From the NCBI GenBank assembly GCA_021776235.1, contig JAJFGG010000046.1, forward strand, positions 1 through 62,155: a DNA stretch of 62,155 bases, in the 5' to 3' direction. The translations under genes were made by a program, and so were the position numbers. The DNA is from Alphaproteobacteria bacterium. GTDB taxonomy: Bacteria; Pseudomonadota; Alphaproteobacteria; GCA-2731375. The stretch's first letter is position 1, and each line of letters begins with the position of its first letter. Under the pieces are notes generated by a model that was not told where the DNA came from, ran no database searches, and was given only the letters and a program-made list of their open reading frames with translations. This document shows, one piece after another, positions 1-6,184 of this stretch.

Positions 1-145
1 CGCCGTTGGCTTCACCAAGAACTGGTCTAAAGCCAACGGCGGCAAGTCAGCGGCAAAATGGTTCCGCGATGACGCCGGCATCAAGGCGGAGATTTCGGCC
101 AACGGCGTATTCGGCATCCCAGGCCTTAAGCCCGACAAGGAATGA
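1..145 (+). CDS. C-terminal end of an unidentified protein (partial)
   Basis: An open frame enters from the left edge (first full codon at base 2) and ends at TGA 143-145, giving 47 residues that start AVGFTKNWSKANGG and end FGIPGLKPDKE. The tail is Lys/Gly rich with no cysteine or membrane segment. Its stop overlaps the ATG of the SCO1 gene (ATGA at 142-145), so the two are probably translationally coupled and in one operon. That context suggests a periplasmic or copper-related partner, but I do not recognise the family and assign no function. The competing longer plus-strand frame starting at base 6 has a shadow-like, Arg/Gly/Ala-rich composition. Confidence 0.55.
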   Translation, partial: AVGFTKNWSKANGGKSAAKWFRDDAGIKAEISANGVFGIPGLKPDKE

Positions 146-807
146 TGTCCTCGGACGGCAACGTCGTCGCGGGCGCCGTCACCAGGCGCGCCGTTGTCGC
201 GCTGGCTTTTTTGGCGGCCCTGGCGACCTCGCCGGCATCAGTTGCGCATGGGCCGGCGTCGAACAGCCCACCGGCGCCGGCGGATTTCTCTGCTCTGTTC
301 GGCGGGCCGTTTTCGCTGATCGACCACGATGGCAGGCCCCGGACGCAGCGGGATTTTGCGGGCCGGTTTCTGCTGGTCAATTTCGGCTACACCAACTGCC
401 CGGATATCTGCCCGCTCGATCTGTCGACCATGGCCGCGGCCCTGGACATGCTGGGACAGACTGCCGACCTGGTGCAGCCGGTTTTCATCACCATTGATCC
501 GGCCCGGGATAAACCCGCGGTGTTGAAGGAGTATGTCCTTAATTTCCACCCGCGCCTGATCGGTTTGAGCGGCTCCGAGGCGCAAATCAGCGGCGTGGCG
601 AAAGCCTACCGCGTGCACCGCAGCAAGCTCATTGTCGCGGACGCCCCGGCGGGGGATTACCTGGCCAGCCACTCGTCATTGACCTATTTGATGGCCCGCA
701 ATGGAAAATTCATAACCATGTTTCCCCACGGCACCAAGCCCGAATTCATGGCGGCCGCCATCCGCCGCCATGTGCTTATACCAACCCGCGTTGATAGGGA
801 CCCATAG
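142..807 (+). CDS. SCO1/SenC family copper chaperone
   Basis: Thioredoxin-fold protein of the SCO1/SenC family, which delivers copper to the CuA site of cytochrome c oxidase in the periplasm. An N-terminal membrane anchor or signal segment is at about residues 15-36. The copper-binding motif TNCPDICP has Cys86 and Cys90, and the distal ligand His177 lies in ASHSSLTYLM. The ITIDPARD strand (about 117-124) is typical. The start overlaps the preceding stop (ATGA). The last dozen residues (from IPTRVDRDP) are encoded by the left terminal repeat of the MITE-like element at 779-1039; without it the frame would stop after a few residues (HVLSPKP). The functional core is unaffected. Confidence 0.9.
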   Translation: MMSSDGNVVAGAVTRRAVVALAFLAALATSPASVAHGPASNSPPAPADFSALFGGPFSLIDHDGRPRTQRDFAGRFLLVNFGYTNCPDICPLDLSTMAAALDMLGQTADLVQPVFITIDPARDKPAVLKEYVLNFHPRLIGLSGSEAQISGVAKAYRVHRSKLIVADAPAGDYLASHSSLTYLMARNGKFITMFPHGTKPEFMAAAIRRHVLIPTRVDRDP

Positions 808-1039
808 AGACGCCTTGCGGGGGCTTTCGGGTAGGAGCGTGCGATGCAGCGATACGGGGTATCGTCAGTCGTGCGCGACGCCATCCGAAAGCCCCCGCAA
901 GGCGCTATTTTGGTCGTCTCCGCGCAGCCTCGGATGGCGTCGTGAAGTCTTGACGATGTCCCACATCGCCCGCGCCTCCTCTCCTACCCGAGGCAGCGCG
1001 GAGACGATCTTTATGGGTTCCTATCAGCGCGGGTTGGTA
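779..1039. mobile_element. MITE-like palindromic element with TTA target duplication
   Basis: A 261-bp element bounded by near-perfect terminal inverted repeats of about 29 bp (779-807 against 1011-1039, two mismatches, outer end TACCAACCCGCG). It is flanked by the direct repeat TTA (776-778 and 1040-1042) inside CTTA/TTAG, the kind of target left by some IS5-family transposases. Inside are two more stems: a perfect 19-bp repeat (812-830 with 885-903) and an 18/19 repeat (915-933 with 988-1006). It has no credible coding capacity. It lies precisely between two convergent genes, supplying the SCO1 stop and abutting the peroxiredoxin stop, where it could act as a bidirectional hairpin. Transposition ability would depend on a transposase elsewhere. 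Confidence 0.75.
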
Positions 1040-1687
1040 TTAGCCCAAAGCCTTGAGATCGGCGATGGTTTTGCCCGGTTCGGGCCGCTGGGTGTAGTCA
1101 ACGTCGATATCGGTGGCGCGGACCACACCGCCCGGATCGACCACGATCCTGGCCGGCACCGGCAAGGTCCAGCTGTCATCACCGTTATACCTGGGCAGAT
1201 CGATGCCAAAGCCGTCGTAGACCACCTGCAGATCCGGCGGCACCTGGAAGCGCAGCCCCAGTTGCGCGGCATAGGCGTTGCCCGGATCCATGACGAGATG
1301 ATAGTTGAGCCCGTGTTTCTTGATCATAACCCGGCTGTGTTCAGCCAACTGCGGCGTCAGAGCCAACAAAGAGGCACCCAGACTTTCAAATTCGCCGAGG
1401 GTTTTCTGCAAAGCATACAGCTCTGCATTACAGTAGGGTCACCAGGTACCGCGGAAAAAGGTCAGGACCAGCGGCCCGCGCGCCAACAGCTCGCCAGAGC
1501 GCACCTCATCCCCGTCGGCGTTCGGCAATGCGAATTCGGGCAACTGCTGGCCCACCTTGACGACCTTGTCCAGGATGCCGGAGGCGCCCAAGGCCGTCGT
1601 CGCGGCAGCCATGACCGCGCGTTTCTCTTCCGGTATCCGGTTTGCGGCGCCGGCGCGGATTTTATCGAGTTGTTCAGCCAAAGACAT
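1040..1687 (-). CDS. Peroxiredoxin-like (AhpC/TSA) selenoprotein candidate, in-frame TGA as Sec83
   Basis: Two open segments, 1687-1442 and 1438-1040, are in the same frame and separated only by TGA at 1439-1441. Joined, they make 215 residues, the usual length of the PRX_like2 (peroxiredoxin-like) family. The TGA replaces the first cysteine of the conserved GTWCPYC motif, giving FFRGTW-U-PYCNAEL with Cys86 retained, a UxxC redox pair. The sequence stays family-like on both sides, to DLKALG at the end. A stem-loop fitting the bacterial SECIS pattern follows (1406-1433). The ATG at 1687 has AGGAG upstream. The gene lies 26 bases after the alpha-hydroxy-acid oxidase gene. The predicted role is thiol- or selenol-dependent peroxide reduction. 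The alternative is a TGC-to-TGA mutation or sequencing error. Confidence 0.8.
1406..1433 (-). promoter_or_regulatory. Candidate bacterial SECIS element
   Basis: On the minus strand, five nucleotides after the UGA at 1441-1439, the RNA can fold as CUGUAA paired with UUGCAG (six pairs, one G-U), a U-U mismatch, then GCA paired with UGC. This closes an eight-base loop GAGCUGUA. The loop opens with G and begins 15 nucleotides after the UGA, close to the spacing and loop-G features known for bacterial SECIS elements bound by SelB. The stem lies within coding sequence, as bacterial SECIS elements do. I folded it by eye and have no energy value. Confidence 0.65.
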
Positions 1688-1713
1688 TCGAATCTCCTAT
1701 GCAAAAAGTGGTA

Positions 1714-2871
1714 TTAGTTGACTTGGCGCAGATACTGGGGCCCCAAATTGCTCACCTTGGCGCAACCCAGCAGCATCAGGTCGCGGCGGATTTCGGCTTT
1801 CAGAATTTCCATGGCCCGTTCCACCCCGGCCCGGCCGCCGGCACCCAGGCCGTAAAGGTAAGGCCGGCCCGCCATGCAGGCCGTAGCGCCAAGCGAGAGC
1901 GCCTTTAAGACATCCGTGCCCCGGCGTATGCCGCCATCCAGGATTACCTGGGCCCGGCCGTCGACCGCGGCGACGATTTCGGGCAACACATCGATGGGCG
2001 CCGGGGCATGATCCAACTGCCGGCCGCCGTGGTTGGAGACGATGATGGCGTCGAACCCCATCTCGGCGGCGCGGCTGGCGTCCTCGGCCCGCAACACGCC
2101 CTTGATCGCCAATGGTCCGCCCCATTGTTCCTTCATTTGCGCCGCGTCATCCCAGCTGACCGACTTGTCCAACTGCTCTTCCGTATAGCGGGCGAGATCG
2201 GCGCTGGAGGTGTTCCCTTCCACCCGGTTCAACAGATTGGCCAGGGTCGGGGTAGGATTGCGGACGGCGTGGTACAGCCAGGCTGGCTTGCGCAACATGT
2301 CCAGGACCATCGGCAGGGTCGGCTTCAGGGGCATGGCCAGGCCGTTGCGCACATCGCGCTCCCGGTTGCCCGTGACCGGCACGTCGACGGTCAGACAGAG
2401 CGCGCTGAAGCCGCTGAGCTTGCACCGCTCGATAAAATCCCGAACGATCGCGCGGTCCTTCCAGACGTAAATTTGAAACCATTTCGGCCCGCTGGACAGG
2501 TTGCCCACGCCCTCGATGGAGGTGGAGGCGGCAGAGGAAAGGGTATAGGGAATATCATGCAGACCGGCGGCGGGAACCAGGCTTTCTTCGCCCGTGTGAT
2601 GGAATAATTTCGGCAGTCCGGTCGGCGAAACGATCAACGGCGCGGCGATCTTGCGGCCCATTACCACCGTGCTGATATCGATCTCGGAGACGTCCACGAA
2701 GTTGTGCGGCACCAGCTGATATTGTTCAAAACCGGTGCTGCTGCGCCGCAGAGTCACTTCGTCCTCGGCCCCGCCGTCGATGAAATCGAACAACAGTTTT
2801 GGCACCTTGCGCGCGGCCAGGCTGCGCAACTCGTCAATGTTGTGGCATTGCGCGGCCGTCCTGGCGGTCAT
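1714..2871 (-). CDS. FMN-dependent alpha-hydroxy-acid oxidase/dehydrogenase (LldD-like)
   Basis: A complete 385-residue TIM-barrel flavoenzyme of the lactate dehydrogenase/glycolate oxidase family, which oxidises 2-hydroxy acids to 2-oxo acids. Visible landmarks are QIYVWKDR (about 133-140), Lys257 in AIKGVL, the catalytic His281 and Arg284 in SNHGGRQLDH, and the FMN phosphate motifs LDGGIRRGTD (311-320) and AGRPYLYG (334-341). The substrate-carboxylate Tyr found near the N-terminus of many members seems to be Phe30 here (FDFIDGG), so the substrate is uncertain. It is followed after 26 bases by the peroxiredoxin gene. If it uses O2 it would release H2O2, but the electron acceptor cannot be read from sequence. 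Confidence 0.85.
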   Translation of the reverse strand: MTARTAAQCHNIDELRSLAARKVPKLLFDFIDGGAEDEVTLRRSSTGFEQYQLVPHNFVDVSEIDISTVVMGRKIAAPLIVSPTGLPKLFHHTGEESLVPAAGLHDIPYTLSSAASTSIEGVGNLSSGPKWFQIYVWKDRAIVRDFIERCKLSGFSALCLTVDVPVTGNRERDVRNGLAMPLKPTLPMVLDMLRKPAWLYHAVRNPTPTLANLLNRVEGNTSSADLARYTEEQLDKSVSWDDAAQMKEQWGGPLAIKGVLRAEDASRAAEMGFDAIIVSNHGGRQLDHAPAPIDVLPEIVAAVDGRAQVILDGGIRRGTDVLKALSLGATACMAGRPYLYGLGAGGRAGVERAMEILKAEIRRDLMLLGCAKVSNLGPQYLRQVN

Positions 2872-2874
2872 GCC

Positions 2875-3018
2875 CTAAGCATCCTTTTCCAATATGGTGA
2901 CGCAGGCGGCGGCCCCTTCCAGGCCCATATAGGCCTCGCGGGTCAGATCCTTGAAGCTTTTGTCGGGCCAATTCTGAAAACGGGTGCAATAACTGCCGAT
3001 GATGAAGACATCCGCCAT
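2875..3018 (-). pseudogene. Internally deleted thiolase remnant
   Basis: A 47-residue frame with a good ribosome site (GGAGGAGCATGCT before the ATG). Its first 30 or so residues, MADVFIIGSYCTRF through KDLTREAY, match the N-terminus of SCP-x/acetyl-CoA acetyltransferase thiolases. The remaining residues, GLEGAAACVTILEKDA, resemble the C-terminal strand of the same family. The roughly 350 residues between them, with all the catalytic Cys and His motifs, are missing. It looks like an in-frame deletion that kept both ends, so no thiolase activity is possible. It lies 3 bases before the oxidase ATG and may now act mainly as a leader for that operon. Confidence 0.6.
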
Positions 3019-3157
3019 AGCATGCTCCTCCTGCTGGCTTTGGTGTCGATGATAGGCCCTGAATTGCGTTCTGTCGCCTGGGGGAGCAGAGAAATGCCTC
3101 TGTCTTTTTGTGGGCCTGTGTTTCAATCGCCGGATCTGATGCTGTGAAGTGCTCTAA

Positions 3158-4666
3158 ATGCCCGTTCTGGCCATGTTTTTGGCCGCCATGCTCTGGTCGT
3201 CCTCGATTATCGGCAGCAAATTGGCGGTCCTGGAATTGGCGGTCACGGAAGTGGTCGCCGGGCGTTTTCTGTTCGCCGCAGCCATGATGTGGGCGGTGGT
3301 TCTGGTGACCCGTCAACCGGTACTACTGGGCCAGGCGCGGCGGCCTCTGCTCATGGGCATGCTGGATCCAGGCCTGGTGTCCTTGTTCCTGGTCTGGGGG
3401 CTGCACCATACTTCAGCCGTCAACGTGGCGGTGTTTTGGGCCTTGATGCCCGTGGTCATGCCCCTGGCGGGGCGCCTGGTCCTGCGTGAAGCGGTCAATC
3501 CGGTAGTTGTTGTCGGCGCTTTGCTGGCCTTTGCCGGCGCCGTTGTGTTGATGGCGGCGAACCGGGCCTCGGGAGAAGGTAATCTGTTCGGTGACATGGT
3601 CGCGATCGGCGGCGTGCTGTGCGCCGTGGCCAGTTCCCTGGTGGCCCGCCGGGTCGCCCAACAACAGGGCCGTCCCATGGTCACAACGGCCTGGCAAATG
3701 AGCATGGCGCTGGTGGTCGGATCCCTGGCTCTGGTCCTGCTGCAACAACCCGCGGCGAGCCTGGAGCATCTGAGCCGCGGGCCCGTGGGCTTGTTGGCGT
3801 ATCTGGGAATGATCGCCACCGCGGGGCCGTTTTTCTTGCTGAACTATGCCTTGCGGCGTATGCCGGTTGGCCACGCCAGCCTGTATTCCAGTCTGGTCGG
3901 GCCATTGTCCGTACCTCTGGCCGTACTGGTCCTGGGCGAAACCATGCAGGCGTTGGAGATTGCCGCCATCGCCATTGTCATGCTGGGCGTTTTCCTGCCA
4001 AGCCTGGCCGGACGGGTTGATATCTCCCGCTTCCAGCGCCAGCCCCGGATCATAGACGACCCGGCCCTGTCGGCCTTGACCTATGTGGTTTTCGACACCG
4101 AAACCACGGGTCTGCATCCCTCGGATGGCGACCGCATCGTACAGATCGCCGGCGTGCGCATCGTCGGGGGGATCATTCGGCGGGACCAGATTTTTGAGGA
4201 ACTGGTGCATCCGGGCCGGTCGATTCCCGCGCGCTCAACCAAGTTTCACGGCATCATCGACGAACAGGTCGCGGACAAGCGGTCCATTGGCCCGGTCTTG
4301 CAGGATTTCCATGCCTTCTGCGGTGACAGTATTCTGGTGGCCCACAACGCGGCCTTTGATATGCGCTTTCTGGAACTGGCCCAGCCCGACGGCGCCCCGG
4401 CTTTCGGTCAACCGGTTCTTGACACCCTGCTGTTATCCGCCGTGCTGGAACCCAAGGCCAAGGGCCATGACCTGGATGCCCTCGTAGATCGCCACGGCGT
4501 GGTTCTGCCCAGTGCGGACCGCCATACCGCCCTGGGTGACAGCCTGGCCACGGCGGAAGTCTTCCTGGCCCTGCTGGGCCTGGCCAAGGATGCTGAAACC
4601 CTGGGCCAGCTTATCAACCTGTCTTACAAGGCGCGCCGTTTCCGCCGCCTGCAAAAACGCTATTAG
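3158..4666 (+). CDS. EamA/DMT-family transporter fused to DnaQ-like 3'-5' exonuclease
   Basis: A single 502-residue frame with two recognisable halves. Residues 1-285 form about ten hydrophobic helices arranged as two EamA repeats (drug/metabolite transporter superfamily). After a short linker (about 288-305), residues 308-475 are a DEDDh exonuclease: Asp313 and Glu315 in VFDTETTG, Asp401 in HNAAFDMRF, and His456 and Asp461 in RHTALGD. All catalytic residues are present. The exonuclease would face the cytoplasm if the C-terminus is inside. The upstream ribosome site is weak. Convergent with the CBS/DUF294 gene 13 bases away. DnaQ-type exonucleases occur beside DUF294 proteins in other proteobacteria, but I know of no standard EamA fusion. 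Confidence 0.85.
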   Translation: MPVLAMFLAAMLWSSSIIGSKLAVLELAVTEVVAGRFLFAAAMMWAVVLVTRQPVLLGQARRPLLMGMLDPGLVSLFLVWGLHHTSAVNVAVFWALMPVVMPLAGRLVLREAVNPVVVVGALLAFAGAVVLMAANRASGEGNLFGDMVAIGGVLCAVASSLVARRVAQQQGRPMVTTAWQMSMALVVGSLALVLLQQPAASLEHLSRGPVGLLAYLGMIATAGPFFLLNYALRRMPVGHASLYSSLVGPLSVPLAVLVLGETMQALEIAAIAIVMLGVFLPSLAGRVDISRFQRQPRIIDDPALSALTYVVFDTETTGLHPSDGDRIVQIAGVRIVGGIIRRDQIFEELVHPGRSIPARSTKFHGIIDEQVADKRSIGPVLQDFHAFCGDSILVAHNAAFDMRFLELAQPDGAPAFGQPVLDTLLLSAVLEPKAKGHDLDALVDRHGVVLPSADRHTALGDSLATAEVFLALLGLAKDAETLGQLINLSYKARRFRRLQKRY

Positions 4667-4679
4667 AGGTGTTTAAGGA

Positions 4680-6143
4680 TCAGAACAATTCACCGCTTAA
4701 ATCGCTGCGCAGCCTGTCTCGCAGGTCGCGGATGGCTTTCAGCGCATCGACCAGCATGTCGTCCTCGCGGTCGGTCAGGGTCGCGGGGTGGACATAGTTG
4801 CTGACGGCCTTGCCCTGACGCTGATCGGCCAATTGCTGGCGCAACAACAGATGGCTGATGTGGCGAAAGGCGCCATTCAGGTAGTCCGCCTCATCCTTGT
4901 CCAGGACAGCTTGTTCCCGCAACTTGGCGATGCGGGCCAGGGTCCCGGTTTCCGGCACGCCATGCAGCAGGGCCAGGGCGCGGATGCCGTCGACCAGGGG
5001 CAGGGTGCCGGTGATCTTCAGGTTCAACTCACCGCGATGGCCCTTGTCTTCTTTTTCCAGGATAAATCGGTTGAACAAGCCGAGGGCGACGCCGAAATGT
5101 TCATCCTGCAGGAACATTTCCCGCATGAAGCTGCGATTATTCCGCAACCGGTCTGTAATATACTGGCGCAATTCGGTGGCCATGCGGCGTTCCCCGGCAA
5201 CGCCGTAGAAGTCAAAAAAGATGTCCGACAGGCGCAACGCGGCGGGGTTGCGCCGGCTCAGCCAATAGTTCATCTGCGCCCGCCATTGGCTGGCTGTTTT
5301 TCGCCACAGCGGGTTGACCGCCATGACGTAGCCATTGCAAAGCGGCATGCCCGCCCCGGCCATGGCCTGGGTGACGCGGTCGGCCAGCTCTAGAAAGTAG
5401 CCATCGATCCTGTCATGCTCGGCGTCCGGATAGTCGGCAATGATCAGGCCATTATCCTGATCGGGGTTCAAATAGCTTTCCCGCCGGCCTCCGGAACCCA
5501 TGACGATCAGGCAGAATTCCCTTGGCGGCGCGCCCAGTCCGTCGTCTGCCATGGCGCCGACGCAATGACGCACCATGCGGCGATAGACATCATTGTTGAT
5601 GTGACTGACCAGGGCCTGGATTTCCGGTGTCGGGGCGCCGTCCGCCAGCAATTGTTCGGCGACCTCTAATTGCGCCGCCCGCACCTCGGCCATGCCGGCG
5701 GGGGTGTCGGGTCTACTCAGGCTTTCGATCTGGTCCACCAATTGGCCGTTGATGCGGGCCAGGGCCCCGTCCAGGGTCAGCATGCCCACCAGACGGTCGC
5801 TGTCATCGACCACCGGCATATGCCGCAGGCCGGCCCTGCGCATGCGGGCAATGGCATGAAACATCAAATCATTGGCCCGGATCACCCGGACCGGCCGGCT
5901 CATCACGGCATCAAGGGGGCTGTCGCGAACCAGGCGAAAGGTCACCCGGCGCGCTACGTCCTGTTCCGTCAGCACACCGCGCGGTATGCCCCCGGCATCG
6001 ACGGCGACCACAATATCGCTGGCCGCCCGGGCCAGACTGTCGACGGCCTGGCCCAGGGAACTATTAAGGGGCAGGACGGGTGGCGGCGCCAGCATGTGCT
6101 CGCCGGCCAGCTGGCGAAACGCCATGGCACGGGAATTGGGCAT
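4680..6143 (-). CDS. CBS-domain putative nucleotidyltransferase (DUF294)
   Basis: A 487-residue cytoplasmic protein. Two CBS repeats (about 15-70 and 78-135, the second with GLRHMPVVDD) probably bind an adenosine nucleotide. They are followed by a GlnD-like DUF294 nucleotidyltransferase domain with MGSGGRRE (215-222) and the metal-binding Asp228 and Asp230 in LNPDQDNGLI. A helical DUF294 C-terminal domain (about 340-487) completes it. The family often sits with a DnaQ-type exonuclease and a solute transporter in proteobacteria; here the exonuclease neighbour is itself fused to a transporter and runs convergently. The substrate is unknown. The start at 6143 gives a natural N-terminus, though MAFRQLAG six codons in is an alternative. 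Confidence 0.85.
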   Translation of the reverse strand: MPNSRAMAFRQLAGEHMLAPPPVLPLNSSLGQAVDSLARAASDIVVAVDAGGIPRGVLTEQDVARRVTFRLVRDSPLDAVMSRPVRVIRANDLMFHAIARMRRAGLRHMPVVDDSDRLVGMLTLDGALARINGQLVDQIESLSRPDTPAGMAEVRAAQLEVAEQLLADGAPTPEIQALVSHINNDVYRRMVRHCVGAMADDGLGAPPREFCLIVMGSGGRRESYLNPDQDNGLIIADYPDAEHDRIDGYFLELADRVTQAMAGAGMPLCNGYVMAVNPLWRKTASQWRAQMNYWLSRRNPAALRLSDIFFDFYGVAGERRMATELRQYITDRLRNNRSFMREMFLQDEHFGVALGLFNRFILEKEDKGHRGELNLKITGTLPLVDGIRALALLHGVPETGTLARIAKLREQAVLDKDEADYLNGAFRHISHLLLRQQLADQRQGKAVSNYVHPATLTDREDDMLVDALKAIRDLRDRLRSDLSGELF

Positions 6144-6184
6144 CCGCTCACCTCCTATGGCGCGTCCTGACCGCGCCTTCGGAT

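Noticed and set aside
6-497. Long plus-strand frame at the left edge
   Set aside because: Arg/Gly/Ala-rich shadow composition; it overlaps both the partial frame at 2-145 and the clear SCO1 gene in another frame.
3145-3156. AAGTGCTCTAA shared by 3145-3156 and 59790-59803 as a possible repeat
   Set aside because: Eleven bases at two sites near gene ends, no inverted partner or larger context; could be chance.
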